Origin: Corallococcus sp. CA053C
GTDB lineage: Bacteria; Myxococcota; Myxococcia; Myxococcales; Myxococcaceae
Length of the DNA stretch: 43,690 bases
Direction of reading: 5' to 3'
Assembly (NCBI RefSeq): GCF_003611675.1
Contig: NZ_RAWA01000031.1
Span: 1-43,690 of the forward strand
Below, piece by piece: positions 34,678 through 43,639 of this stretch (the first letter of the stretch is position 1; every line of letters begins with the position of its first letter). Under the pieces are notes generated by a model. The model was not told the DNA's origin. It saw only the letters and a program-made list of their open reading frames with translations, and searched no databases. The translations under genes and the position numbers were made by a program.

Positions 34678-35708
34678 CGGTCCTCCTCCTGGGGCGTGGC
34701 GCCCAACCAACCCTCCCGCCAGAAGGAGTTGAGGCCGGGAGTCTGCTCGAAGTTCACGAACGTGACGGACAGGCTCGGATCCAGCGCGCGCAGCGCATGC
34801 CACCAGCCCACCGGCAGGAAGAGCACGTCCCCCGGCCCCACCTCCACCGTGTGCAGGGCCACGCGGGCGAAGTCCGGGAAGCGCGCGGTGTCCGGCGCCA
34901 TCACGTCCACCGCGCTGTAGAAGCCGCGCACGTTGGACATCCACGGCGTCTCCCAGGACGGCGCGAGCCACACCTGCTTGCGGCCCCACACCTGGCAGAA
35001 GAGGACGTTGAGATGATCATGGTGCAGGTTGGACAGCGTCCCCGCGGGCCCCAGCCACACGTGCACGCGGTCAGGTCCGTCCAGGTCCGGATGGATATAG
35101 CCCTCCGGGGCACGTAGGTCCTCCAGCAGCGGACGGAAGGCGTCGCGCAAGAGCAGGCTGTTGCGCGCCACCAGATACATGTCGTTCGTCGGCGCACCTT
35201 CGAAGCGCGAGAGCAATTCGCGCAGGGACACCTCGCGGCGCAGGCGGTCGGCGTGGAAGTCCGGCAGCGCCTGCGCATCGCGCCCCGCCATCACCTCCAC
35301 CCGTTCGTCACCGAAGCGCTCGGCCATCCACGCGGGCGTCCACCGCTTCAGCGCGGGCCAGTCCTCCAACAGCCCTTCAATGACCACCGGCCGGTTGCGC
35401 CGATAGTAGTCGGTGAAGAACTCCGCTGGGTCCAGCCGGTGACGCCGCTCCACCCGTGGCGCCGCATGCGCCTGTCGGTACAGCGCCGACCGCGTCGCGA
35501 GCAGTGACGCCAACACCTCCAGACGTTCCGCATGGCTCCGGCCGCCTACCACCGCGGGGTGAGCCTCCGCGGCGCGCACCCCGTCCCGGGCGACCTCCGG
35601 GTCCAGACCCGCGGCTTCCAGAATGGCCACAAGTCTCGCGGAAGCCACCCCACGCACAAGGTTCTCCGCGAGCCACGTTTTCAATTCAGGGGGGAGGGCG
35701 TTCTTCAT
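34674..35708 (-). CDS. JmjC-like (cupin_8) Fe(II)/2-oxoglutarate dioxygenase
   Basis: A 344-residue protein with an N-terminal helical domain (about 1-90) and a JmjC/cupin_8 beta-helix. Iron ligands: His229-x-Asp231 in NLHHDHLN and His304 in PVGWWHAL; GRKQVWL supplies the Lys expected to bind 2-oxoglutarate. FFTDYYRRNRPVVIEG is the family's entry motif. Such enzymes hydroxylate amino-acid side chains of proteins or peptides. GGGGGA lies 6 bases before ATG 35708. It overlaps the degenerate cupin by four bases and is separated from the third paralogue by 248 bp that contain a small plus-strand ORF. The substrate is unknown. Confidence 0.92.
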   Translation of the reverse strand: MKNALPPELKTWLAENLVRGVASARLVAILEAAGLDPEVARDGVRAAEAHPAVVGGRSHAERLEVLASLLATRSALYRQAHAAPRVERRHRLDPAEFFTDYYRRNRPVVIEGLLEDWPALKRWTPAWMAERFGDERVEVMAGRDAQALPDFHADRLRREVSLRELLSRFEGAPTNDMYLVARNSLLLRDAFRPLLEDLRAPEGYIHPDLDGPDRVHVWLGPAGTLSNLHHDHLNVLFCQVWGRKQVWLAPSWETPWMSNVRGFYSAVDVMAPDTARFPDFARVALHTVEVGPGDVLFLPVGWWHALRALDPSLSVTFVNFEQTPGLNSFWREGWLGATPQEEDR

Positions 35709-35772
35709 CTACGGTCCCCCCGCCTCGGGCTGAACGTTTCGGGTTGTCCACATCCACCTTGAGCGGACTGCA

Positions 35773-35919
35773 ATGACTTCTTCTTCGAACTCGCACCAGA
35801 TCGTCCCGAATCCACCGCCAAACCCTCCCGGAGAGGAGTGCGACCCGCTCCGGCGCAAGACGCCCGAGCCCACGCCGCCGCCGCCCACGCCGCCCCTTCC
35901 TGAAACGCCCACGAAGTAG
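35773..35919 (+). CDS. Small proline-rich ORF between cupin oxygenase genes
   Basis: A 48-residue open frame, ATG 35773 to TAG 35919, opposite in direction to the flanking cupin genes. It begins MTSSSNSHQIVPNPPPNPPG, has a short charged middle (EECDPLRRK) with one Cys and ends in a Thr/Pro/Glu-rich tail. About four fifths of third positions are G or C, close to the neighbouring genes, and it fills an otherwise empty 248-bp gap. The ribosome site is weak (GAGCGG). It could be a peptide substrate of the cupin oxygenases (precursor peptide) or a small disordered protein; it could also be a chance frame. Confidence 0.45.
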   Translation: MTSSSNSHQIVPNPPPNPPGEECDPLRRKTPEPTPPPPTPPLPETPTK

Positions 35920-35956
35920 AACCTCGACGAATCACCGACCCGCGCGGGGGCATCCC

Positions 35957-36946
35957 TCATCTGGAGGTGTGCCACCGCGCGTTGCCGCCCGGCAGGTCCA
36001 GGGACTGGAACGTCACCGACACGCTCACGTCGAGCGCATGCACCTGGTGCCACCACCCCACCGGGATGAAGAGCAGCTCCCCGGGCCCCAGCACCACCTC
36101 GTGCACGTGCGCCGTGCCGAACGCGGGGAAGCGCTCCAGGTCCGGCGCGGACGCGTCCACCGCGCTCCACACATGCGTGCGGTTGTACACGCGCGGCGTC
36201 TCGAACGAGGGGATCAACCAGAACCGCTTGCGCCCGTGGACCTGGCCGAACAGCACGGAGTCCACGTCGTGGTGCAACGCCGTGCGAGTACCAGCCGGTC
36301 CAATCCACAGCTTGATGCCCCCGGGCTCCGGATGCGGATGCAGGAAGCCGGGAGGAAAGCGCACGTCGTCCAACAGCCCGCGCAGCTCCGACCGCTCCAG
36401 CGCGAAGTTGCGCGCGGTGAGGTACAGGTCGTTGGTGGGCCCGCCGTGCTCCAGCCGGTGGAGGAACTCCGAAAGCCGCATCACCGTGCGGCACGCATCC
36501 GGGGACAGGTCGTGGTCCGCGCGGGACTCACGACCCGTCATCACCTCCACCTCCACCTCGCCATGCGTCCTCGCGAGCGCCTCCGGCCGCCAGCGCTCCA
36601 GCAGCGGCCAGCCCTCCAGGAAGTCCTCCAGGATGACGGGCCGGTGCGCGCGGTAGTAGCCGTCGCGGAACGCCTCGGCGGACACGCCCCGCCGCCGCTC
36701 CACGCGGAAGCCCGCCTGCGCATGCAGCGCGGCCCGCACGTCCAACAGCGACGCCACCTCCGCGCCTGCGCCCATCTGTCGGGCGCCCGCCTCCACCGCC
36801 GGGTGCCGCCGCGCGAGCTCCACTTCCGCGCGAGCATCCTCCGGGGCCACCCCGCCAGCGACCAGGGCCCGGGCCAGCGCGTCCGCCGCCACGCCGCGCA
36901 GCAGGTTCTCCGACAGCCACGCATGCCACGTGGGCGACAGGGCCAT
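35957..36946 (-). CDS. JmjC-like (cupin_8) Fe(II)/2-oxoglutarate dioxygenase, third paralogue
   Basis: A 329-residue relative of the two preceding cupins. Helical N-terminus (WHAWLSENLLRGVAAD), FRDGYYRAHRPVILED, and a beta-helix with His225-x-Asp227 (ALHHDVDS), GRKRFWL and His300 (VGWWHQVHA), so it should be catalytic. Likely role: hydroxylation of a protein or peptide side chain. ATG 36946 is chosen because it begins the same N-terminal helix as the paralogues; the ribosome site is weak and the frame continues to 37000. It lies 59 bp after the porin gene in the same direction. It probably arose by tandem duplication with its neighbours. Confidence 0.9.
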   Translation of the reverse strand: MALSPTWHAWLSENLLRGVAADALARALVAGGVAPEDARAEVELARRHPAVEAGARQMGAGAEVASLLDVRAALHAQAGFRVERRRGVSAEAFRDGYYRAHRPVILEDFLEGWPLLERWRPEALARTHGEVEVEVMTGRESRADHDLSPDACRTVMRLSEFLHRLEHGGPTNDLYLTARNFALERSELRGLLDDVRFPPGFLHPHPEPGGIKLWIGPAGTRTALHHDVDSVLFGQVHGRKRFWLIPSFETPRVYNRTHVWSAVDASAPDLERFPAFGTAHVHEVVLGPGELLFIPVGWWHQVHALDVSVSVTFQSLDLPGGNARWHTSR

Positions 36947-37005
36947 GGCGTCGAGTCTAGGCCACGCCCGCATCCGCGCGGCAGGGGGCGTTTGCCCCAC
37001 ATGCC

Positions 37006-38265
37006 CTAGAGGCTCAACGCGCCCTTGAGCCCCAGCACGATGACGTCACGCGCGCTCTCGTCGGCGCCCGGGCGGATGTACTGGAAGTTCGGACGCAGCA
37101 CGAGCCACGGCGTCGCGTGCAGGCTGTAGTACAGCTCGCCCAGGTACTCCGAGCGGGGCACCGCCGCCGTGGGGTCCTGCAACTGCTCCAATTGCTGGGC
37201 CGTGACGTAGCGCCCGTTGGAGTGCGTGCGGCCCAGCGCGAAGCCCACGTCGTCATCCGGTCGGCCGAAGAGGCCCGTGTAGCCCAGGCCCACGGTGTAC
37301 TGGCTGTCCACGGTGGAGGTGTCGCGGTCCGTGTGCGTCAGGCGCACGAACAGGTTGAGCCCCTGCGCCTCGTTCTCCGCGCCTCGCACGTGCGTGAGCT
37401 GCTGACGCGCCACGAAGTACGCGCCGTAGCGCCCGTTGCGCTCCACGCCTTCCAGCAGCACGTCGTTCGCGTTGGACGTGTCGTACCAGGCGCCCAGCTT
37501 GTAGAGCCCCTCCAGCCGATCCCCGTCGAACTTCGGGTTCCACCCCAGCTCCAGCGGCAGCATCACCCCGGTCGCTCCGGAGAAGCGCCCCAGGTAGAAG
37601 GACGGGTCCAGGTTGCGCGGGTTGATCTCATAGGCGGCGAGCTGCACGTAGGCCACCTTCATCGTGTCCAGCCGCAGCCGCGTGCCCCACTGGCTCACCG
37701 GCCAGTTGAACCAGTAGTTGCCCACGAGGTTGCCGGGCTGCGCGCCGCAGAAGGACAGGTTCTGGAAGTCGCATTTGAAGTCCGCCGTGTCCTCGCCCAC
37801 GGTGACGCGGCCCAGCTTCCAGTGCAGTCGACCGCCCAGGAAGAGCTGCTCGTACCAGAGCTGGGTGAGGCGCCCCACGTTGCCGCGGCCGTACACCTCC
37901 TGCACGAGCTGCAGCGTGCCCAGCTCCATGTCCGCGCCCAGGTCGTTGCCGTTGCGGTGCGTGAACGTGAACTGGAAGGTGCCCCCGGGCAGGCCGAACA
38001 GCTTCTGCGTGTCCAGGCCCAACCCCACGTCGAGCTGGCCCGCCTGCCGCAGCGCATGCCCCTTGCCGCCGCGCGCGTTGTAGGCGAGTTCCGTGACGTA
38101 GCGGACCTGGAGCGACACCCCCAGCTCGAACAGCAACCCGCGCACGCCGCTCCAGCCACCCGTCAGCCCTGGAGGCATCTTCGTCTCGGCCGCCAGCGCC
38201 GGGCCCGAGCACAGCAGGGCCCACCCCAGCATCCACCCCACCCAGGTCTGTCGTCGCGTCGCCAT
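37006..38265 (-). CDS. OprB-like carbohydrate-selective porin
   Basis: A 419-residue outer-membrane protein with a signal peptide (WMLGWALLCSGPALAAE). The order LTGGWSGVRGLLFELGVSLQVRY, then GTFQFTFTHRNGNDLG, WYEQLFLGGRLHWKLGRV, FKCDFQNLSFCG and repeated amphipathic beta strands to the end follows the OprB family, which forms sugar-selective channels in other Gram-negatives. It ends KGALSL instead of the usual terminal Phe, which is atypical for a BAM substrate. ATG 38265 is 9 bases after GAGGGG; the upstream ATG 38274 abuts the same site. Sugar specificity cannot be read. Confidence 0.85.
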   Translation of the reverse strand: MATRRQTWVGWMLGWALLCSGPALAAETKMPPGLTGGWSGVRGLLFELGVSLQVRYVTELAYNARGGKGHALRQAGQLDVGLGLDTQKLFGLPGGTFQFTFTHRNGNDLGADMELGTLQLVQEVYGRGNVGRLTQLWYEQLFLGGRLHWKLGRVTVGEDTADFKCDFQNLSFCGAQPGNLVGNYWFNWPVSQWGTRLRLDTMKVAYVQLAAYEINPRNLDPSFYLGRFSGATGVMLPLELGWNPKFDGDRLEGLYKLGAWYDTSNANDVLLEGVERNGRYGAYFVARQQLTHVRGAENEAQGLNLFVRLTHTDRDTSTVDSQYTVGLGYTGLFGRPDDDVGFALGRTHSNGRYVTAQQLEQLQDPTAAVPRSEYLGELYYSLHATPWLVLRPNFQYIRPGADESARDVIVLGLKGALSL

Positions 38266-38441
38266 CCGGACCATCCCCTCGCACGCCACCGCTCCTCAAT
38301 GGCAACGGACGTGGGGATGTCCACCCGGCCACCGAGGCCGGCGTCGCATTCCCGCCACTCGCCCCAGCCTCCCAAGGGGCCAGAGGTGCGGCGCGCGACG
38401 GTGCGGGACGCCAGGAGTGTTGCCCCCGGCGCCTCCGCCTT

Positions 38442-38462
38442 CCCTGCCCGTCCGGGGCAGGG
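38442..38462 (-). terminator. Hairpin after aspS
   Basis: CCCTGCCC, loop GTCCG, GGGCAGGG lies 13 bp beyond the aspS stop on the minus strand. The 8-bp stem has no T-run. Possible end of the aspS transcript, before the porin gene. Confidence 0.4.
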
Positions 38463-38474
38463 CCTTACGGCAGG

Positions 38475-40292
38475 CTACTTCTGCGGCAGCGGGACGGAGC
38501 GCACGTGCAGCTCGCGCAGCTGCTTCTCGTCCACGTCGCCGGGGGCGCCCGTCATCGTGTCCGTGCCCGTCTTCGTCTTCGGGAACGGGATGACGTCGCG
38601 CAGGGACTCGGCGCCGGTCAGCAGCATCACCAGGCGGTCCATGCCCAGCGCGATGCCGCCGTGCGGGGGCGCGCCGTACTTGAGCGCGTCCAGCAGGAAG
38701 CCGAACTTGGTGCGCGCCTCCTCCTCCTGGATGCCCAGCGCCTGGAACACCTCCGACTGCACCTTGGGGTCATGCAGGCGGATGGAGCCGCCGCCGATCT
38801 CGAAGCCGTTGAGCACCACGTCGTAGCGGTGGCACTTCACGCGGCCCGGATCCGACAGCAGGTACTGCACGTCCTCGTCGTGCGGACGCGTGAAGGCATG
38901 GTGCGCCGCGGCCCAGGTGTTGGACTCCTCGTCGAACTCGAACAGGGGCGGGTTCACCACCCAGAGGAACCTCCACTGGCCGCCGCTGCCGTACTCCGGG
39001 ATGAGGCCCAGCTTCTTCGCCACGTGCACGCGCAGGTTCGCCATCACCGTGTGCACCAGCGACTCGCGGCCGAACTGGAACAGCAAGAGGTCGCCCGGCT
39101 TCGCGTTGCACGCCTGGTTGATGGCCAGCCGCAGCGCCGGCGTAATCGTCTTGGACAGCGGGGACTGGGTCCACTCACCGCCCTCGCCCACCTTCGCGCG
39201 CGCCAGGCCCCGGGCCCCCGCCTGCTTCGCGAAGTCCTCCAGCTTGTCGCTCTCCGCGCGCGACAGCGCCTTCTCCGCGGGGACGACCATCGCCTTGACG
39301 ATGCCCTTCTCCTGCACCGCGTCCCACATCATGGGCACGCCACCCGCGGCGCCGTGCTCGCGGATGAGGTCGGTGAGCACGGTGTGCTCCAGCCCGAAGC
39401 GCAGGTCCGGCTTGTCGTTGCCGTACTTCGCCATGGACTCGTAGAAGTCCATCCGCTGGAACGGCGTGGGGATGTCCAGGCCCAGCACCTCGCCCCACAG
39501 CTTCTTCAAGAGCCCTTCGATGATGGTGAAGATGTCGTCCTGGGTGACGAAGCTCATCTCCACGTCGATCTGCGTGAACTCCGGCTGCCGGTCCAGGCGC
39601 AGGTCCTCGTCGCGGAAGCACTTCACGATCTGGAAGTACCGGTCGAAGCCCGCGACCATGAACAGCTGCTTGTACAGCTGCGGGCTCTCCGCCAGCGCGT
39701 AGAACTTCCCCGGGTTCAGCCGGCTGGGCACCAGGAAGTTGCGCGCCCCACCCGGCGTGTACTTGCCCATGAAGGGCGTCTCCAGTTCCAGGAAGTTGTT
39801 GCCGTGCATGTACGCGCGCGTGAGCGCGTTCATCTTCGAGCGCGTCATCAACGTGCGCTGCAGGGGCCCCCGGCGCAGGTCCAGATAGCGGTGCGCCAGC
39901 CGCTTCTCCTCGGACGTGTCCACGTTGTCCTCGATGAGGAACGGCGTGGCCTCCGAGCGGTTGAAGATGGTCAGGTCCGAGGCCTTCACCTCGATCTCCC
40001 CCGTCTTCATCTTCGGGTTCACGTTCTTGCCGCGCGACAGCACCTTGCCCTTGATGCCGACGCAGAACTCCAGGCGCAGGGTGCCGGCGATTTCGTGGGC
40101 CTCCTTCGCGTCCGGCTCGAACACCACCTGGGTCAACCCGTCGCGGTCCCGCAGGTCGATGAACACCGCGCCGCCGTGGTCACGGCGGTTGTGCACCCAG
40201 CCGAAGAGGACGACCTCTTCGCCGACGTTCGCGGCCGTGAGCTGACCGCAGGTATGGGTACGCTTGACCTCGGAGATGAATGGGACCGCCAT
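38475..40292 (-). CDS. aspS: Aspartyl-tRNA synthetase
   Basis: A 605-residue class II synthetase that charges tRNA-Asp. N-terminal OB-fold anticodon-binding domain (VVLFGWVHNRRDHGG), motif 1 region, motif 2 FRDEDLRLDRQPEFTQIDVEMSF, a bacterial GAD-type insertion (about 300-420) and motif 3 GIALGMDRLVMLLTG are all present. Length is normal for the bacterial type. Whether it is discriminating or also charges tRNA-Asn cannot be judged here. It is divergent from the exported-protein gene across 178 bp (40293-40470), where its promoter must lie; the ribosome site is weak (AGGCGG). Confidence 0.97.
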   Translation of the reverse strand: MAVPFISEVKRTHTCGQLTAANVGEEVVLFGWVHNRRDHGGAVFIDLRDRDGLTQVVFEPDAKEAHEIAGTLRLEFCVGIKGKVLSRGKNVNPKMKTGEIEVKASDLTIFNRSEATPFLIEDNVDTSEEKRLAHRYLDLRRGPLQRTLMTRSKMNALTRAYMHGNNFLELETPFMGKYTPGGARNFLVPSRLNPGKFYALAESPQLYKQLFMVAGFDRYFQIVKCFRDEDLRLDRQPEFTQIDVEMSFVTQDDIFTIIEGLLKKLWGEVLGLDIPTPFQRMDFYESMAKYGNDKPDLRFGLEHTVLTDLIREHGAAGGVPMMWDAVQEKGIVKAMVVPAEKALSRAESDKLEDFAKQAGARGLARAKVGEGGEWTQSPLSKTITPALRLAINQACNAKPGDLLLFQFGRESLVHTVMANLRVHVAKKLGLIPEYGSGGQWRFLWVVNPPLFEFDEESNTWAAAHHAFTRPHDEDVQYLLSDPGRVKCHRYDVVLNGFEIGGGSIRLHDPKVQSEVFQALGIQEEEARTKFGFLLDALKYGAPPHGGIALGMDRLVMLLTGAESLRDVIPFPKTKTGTDTMTGAPGDVDEKQLRELHVRSVPLPQK

Positions 40293-40470
40293 GGAGACCG
40301 CCTGCGTTTTGTTCGGGAAGGAAGGCCGGGCACCATACCGGATCGTGGAAACAGCGCGTCAAGGAATCCGTGGCTCCCGGCCCCCCCTTCCTCCCTCGGA
40401 AGACGGGCATCGGAGCGACCCCGTTGGCACCTCCCCGCAACCCGGAATCCCATCTCGGGTTGGAGGAGCC

Positions 40471-41538
40471 ATGGGCATGCGCGTCGGCGTGTACGTGGGC
40501 TTCTTCCTGGCCCTGCTCGGGGCCGGCGCCGTCCAGGCGGAGGAGTCCGCGGAGAGCTCCCTCACCCTCGAGGCGAGCGCGGGCCACGGCTACGGGCTCT
40601 GGAGCCTGCTGGGTGACGTGGGCGTGGGCGAGACGACCTTCCTCACGCTCGGCTACACCGGCGCGCGTCCGGAGGCCGGCACCGCCCCCATCCACCAGCT
40701 CTCCGTGGGGGTGGACCATCTGGCCGGGGAGCACTGGCTCCTGTCCGGCGCCATCAGCCTGGGGCTGCCCAAGGGCTCCGACACGCAGCTGACCCCGGAG
40801 CTGCCCCGGCGGAACATCCCCGGCCTCACCGCCCGGACGGGCTACGGCAGCCAGGGCCTCCAGCTCGCGGCGGGCTACGACTCGGCGGGCTTCGGCGCGG
40901 TGGAGTACGGCGTGGACGCGGGCCTGGGCTTGAGCCGCTACCCGCTGCGCCGCCAGCTGCTCACCGTGTCCGATGGCGCCACGAGCGTGCGGTACGCGCG
41001 GGAGGACCTGCTCTGGGTGGCCCGGCCCACGCTGGGCGCGCGCCTCATCTGGGACGGCCGCTGGGAGCTGGGCCTGCGCGCGGGGCTGTCCCTCTACAGC
41101 GAGGACCCGCTCACCGCGGGCCAGTTCACCGACGCGGAATGGACGGCCCTGGAGGCCCAGCTCGAGGACCGGCTCGCCGCCCGGAAGCTGCTCGCGGGCC
41201 TGCGTGAGCGCCAGCTCCGCGACCTGGGTGCGGCCGTGACGCGTCGCATGGCGGATGTCAACGCCGGCTCGGGCTTCCCCTCCGCCCCCGCCCGGTTCGA
41301 CCTGAAGCCGTCCCTCTCCTGGCGGCTGAACGCCCGGGTCCGGGGCCAGCTCTCCTACGCCTTCACCCGGTACGTGCCCACCCAGGGCGTGGCCCACGTG
41401 CTGGCCACCCGGTGGACGGTCCGCCTGGGGGAGCCCGTGCGCGTCTGGGCCTCCGTGGCCGTCCAGCGGGACGTCCCGGAGGACCTGCCCGCGGAAGCCT
41501 CCGGCCTGCTCACACTGGGAGGGGAATACACGTTCTGA
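40471..41538 (+). CDS. Exported beta-rich protein, probable outer-membrane barrel
   Basis: A 355-residue protein with a signal peptide (VYVGFFLALLGAGAVQAEE). The mature part alternates hydrophobic and polar residues in strand-like segments (LTLEASAGHGYGLW, FLTLGYTGARP, LQLAAGYDSAG, ELGLRAGLSLYS), contains one helical insertion (about 225-270, LEAQLEDRLAARKLLAGLRERQ), and ends GGEYTF with a terminal Phe, the usual signal for outer-membrane assembly. The family is not recognised. GGAGGA lies just before ATG 40471; a longer frame from 40264 overlaps aspS and is rejected. It is followed 23 bp later by the metallopeptidase gene, so the three last genes could be one operon. Confidence 0.8.
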   Translation: MGMRVGVYVGFFLALLGAGAVQAEESAESSLTLEASAGHGYGLWSLLGDVGVGETTFLTLGYTGARPEAGTAPIHQLSVGVDHLAGEHWLLSGAISLGLPKGSDTQLTPELPRRNIPGLTARTGYGSQGLQLAAGYDSAGFGAVEYGVDAGLGLSRYPLRRQLLTVSDGATSVRYAREDLLWVARPTLGARLIWDGRWELGLRAGLSLYSEDPLTAGQFTDAEWTALEAQLEDRLAARKLLAGLRERQLRDLGAAVTRRMADVNAGSGFPSAPARFDLKPSLSWRLNARVRGQLSYAFTRYVPTQGVAHVLATRWTVRLGEPVRVWASVAVQRDVPEDLPAEASGLLTLGGEYTF

Positions 41539-41561
41539 GCGGTCCGGAGTAAAACGGCGTC

Positions 41562-42857
41562 ATGCTCCGAACAGTCATCACCGCCGCCGTCGGGCTGGGA
41601 CTGGCCGCAGGCTGCGCGCCCGACAGCGAGGCGCCGGTCAAGGTCTCCGTCCTCGCCCGCTCCAGCAATGGCCAGTACGTCCCCACGCAAGTCGAACTCA
41701 CCACCATCACGGACGTCGTCGGCCTCAAGGGCACCGTCGGTGACCTCCAGGGAGGCGCGCGCATCGTCATCGACATCAACGACCCGGCGCTCGGCAACGC
41801 GACCGAGGACACCATCGCCGACGTGCTGCTCAAGAAGTCCGGCCACGACGTGAAGGCCAGCTACATCAGCCAGAAGGACGCGAAGACGGGCGAGGACGTC
41901 CTCTGGCCCGCGGACTTCCACTCCTGGAACATGGTGACGTCGTATTACAACCTCGAGCGCGCCAACGAGTACTTCCGCGTCGTCGGCAACGTGAAGACGA
42001 CGGACTTCGAACCCGTCCCCACGCTCTACTACTTCCCGGAGTTCATCCAGGCGGCGCAAAGCAAGGATCCGGCGCGCGACAACGCCATCTTCTACCCGGT
42101 GCTCCAGTCCTTCCTGGTGCTGCCGTTCGAGCAGATCCAACGCGCGCCGCTGCCGCTCAACGCGGCGGTGATGGCGCACGAGTACGGGCACCTCGTCTTC
42201 AACCGGCTGGCCTACGCCACCCAGTCGCTGCCGGTGTCGCTGTCGCTCTGGTCGCAGGAGTCGCCCAGCATGGGCGCCAACATCCTCAAGGCCCTGGACG
42301 AAGGGCTGGCGGACTACCACGCCTACGGCGCCACCTGCCGCAGCCCCAGCGGGTGTGATCCGCGCTTCCTCGCGTCCTCCTTCGACGGCGGCCCCTTCTC
42401 CGCGGTGACGGACGAGCGGGACCTGTCGCGCGGCGACCGCTGCATGAGCGCGCTGCTGTACACGAACATGGTGACCCAGGACGTGGGCAGCTGGTCGGGC
42501 AACGGCAACGAGTACAAGCTGGGCACGCTGCTGGCCACCGCGCTCTACCAGGCGGGCCGCTCCTCCGGGCAGGAGGCGGTGCTCCAGCGCGCCATCGTCG
42601 CCTCCTACTACGACACGACGCCCGCCACGCCGGGCATCTACCAGATCACCCAGCTCGTCCTGGGGGACCAGAGCAAGTTCACCCTGTCCGCGGCGGTGAG
42701 CCCCATCCTCAGCCACATCACGGACCTGGAGCTGCGCAAGGCCGTGTGCAACGAGTTCATCGACCACCTGCAGATTCCCAGCGCGGAGCTCCACGAGCTC
42801 GGCGTCTGCCCTGCCAGCGCGACGGGCGGCGCCACCTGCCCCAACATCTTCCAATGA
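41562..42857 (+). CDS. HExxH metallopeptidase-like lipoprotein
   Basis: A 431-residue lipoprotein (lipobox LAAGC). The zinc motif HEYGH (206-210) in AVMAHEYGHLVFNRL and, about 36 residues on, LDEGLADYHA (Glu247) fit a gluzincin-type peptidase. Cysteines in CRSPSGCDPRF and near the end (VCPASATGGATC) may form disulphides. It probably acts in the periplasm or at the outer membrane. Its stop overlaps the next start (ATGA at 42854-42857), so it is coupled to the outer-membrane protein gene; the pair may work together. The family name is not recognised, and substrate is unknown. Confidence 0.85.
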   Translation: MLRTVITAAVGLGLAAGCAPDSEAPVKVSVLARSSNGQYVPTQVELTTITDVVGLKGTVGDLQGGARIVIDINDPALGNATEDTIADVLLKKSGHDVKASYISQKDAKTGEDVLWPADFHSWNMVTSYYNLERANEYFRVVGNVKTTDFEPVPTLYYFPEFIQAAQSKDPARDNAIFYPVLQSFLVLPFEQIQRAPLPLNAAVMAHEYGHLVFNRLAYATQSLPVSLSLWSQESPSMGANILKALDEGLADYHAYGATCRSPSGCDPRFLASSFDGGPFSAVTDERDLSRGDRCMSALLYTNMVTQDVGSWSGNGNEYKLGTLLATALYQAGRSSGQEAVLQRAIVASYYDTTPATPGIYQITQLVLGDQSKFTLSAAVSPILSHITDLELRKAVCNEFIDHLQIPSAELHELGVCPASATGGATCPNIFQ

Positions 42858-43636
42858 GGCCCGCTCCCTTGAACACCTGGCTCAAGGCCTGCCTCGCCGG
42901 CAGCCTGCTCCTCTCCGCCCCCGCGCTCGCGCAAGCCGACGAGGATGATCCGTACGCCTATCCGGACGACGAGGCCGCGCGCGCCACGGAGAAGGCCACG
43001 AAGGAAGACGACGACGCCTACGAGCGCCGCCGCAAGCTGGTGGACGAAACCGACGAGTTCCGCGAAGCCGCGGAACGGGAGAACGACGACGGCTTCGACA
43101 AGCTCTCCCGCCTGGACGACCCCAACCTGGGCGTCGCGGTGGAGCTGGGCGGCGGCCTGCTGCTGGTGGACAGCGCCCGCGGAGACTTCTCCGACAACCG
43201 GCCCGGGCTGGGCGTGCGCGCCACCTGGGAGTTCGGTCGTTCACTCGACAGCGAGATGCTCCGCGAGGCCCTCTTCGCGGACCTGCGGTGGCTCTTCGCC
43301 AGCCTCAGTGACGGCACGGATTTCATCAAGGGGGACACGCGGCTTCACTACTTCACCCTCGCGCCCGCGTACCTGTTCCGCTTCGGTCAGTCCGACTTCG
43401 GCTTCTACGTGCAGGCCGGCGCGGGGCTCGCCTACCAGAACACCGGCATCACCGTGGGCGACAGTGAGACGAAGGTGAACGGCCTCAAGCCCGTCGTGCA
43501 GTACGGCGTCGGTCTGCGAGGGCGCCCCGCCCTCTCCCGCTCCCTGCACCTCACCTTCCGCCTGGAGGCCATGGGCCTGCGCCGCGGCTACGCCAACGAC
43601 ATCTTCTTCGGCGGCAGCGCGGGCATCGGCTTCTGA
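42854..43636 (+). CDS. Outer-membrane beta-barrel protein
   Basis: A 260-residue protein with a signal peptide (CLAGSLLLSAPALAQA), an acidic, charged helix at about 25-85 (ATEKATKEDDDAYERRRKLVDE), then beta-barrel strands (LGVAVELGGGLLLV, GLGVRATWEFG, LHYFTLAPAYLFRFG, FGFYVQAGAGLAYQ, LHLTFRLEAMGL) and a terminal Phe (GIGF). The layout is like OmpA-type or OMP_b-brl porin families. ATG 42854 overlaps the stop of the metallopeptidase lipoprotein, implying coupled translation and perhaps a shared complex. A strong inverted repeat follows its stop. Confidence 0.85.
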   Translation: MRPAPLNTWLKACLAGSLLLSAPALAQADEDDPYAYPDDEAARATEKATKEDDDAYERRRKLVDETDEFREAAERENDDGFDKLSRLDDPNLGVAVELGGGLLLVDSARGDFSDNRPGLGVRATWEFGRSLDSEMLREALFADLRWLFASLSDGTDFIKGDTRLHYFTLAPAYLFRFGQSDFGFYVQAGAGLAYQNTGITVGDSETKVNGLKPVVQYGVGLRGRPALSRSLHLTFRLEAMGLRRGYANDIFFGGSAGIGF

Positions 43637-43639
43637 ACG

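Noticed and set aside
33790-36946. Histone demethylase function for the JmjC-like genes
   Set aside because: These are short bacterial cupin_8-type proteins without chromatin-binding domains; side-chain hydroxylation is the likelier chemistry.
31005-36946. CHAT protein plus cupins as one defence island
   Set aside because: The CHAT gene is convergent with the cupin genes, has no RAMP, gasdermin or nuclease partner, and no mobile-element signs are seen around it.
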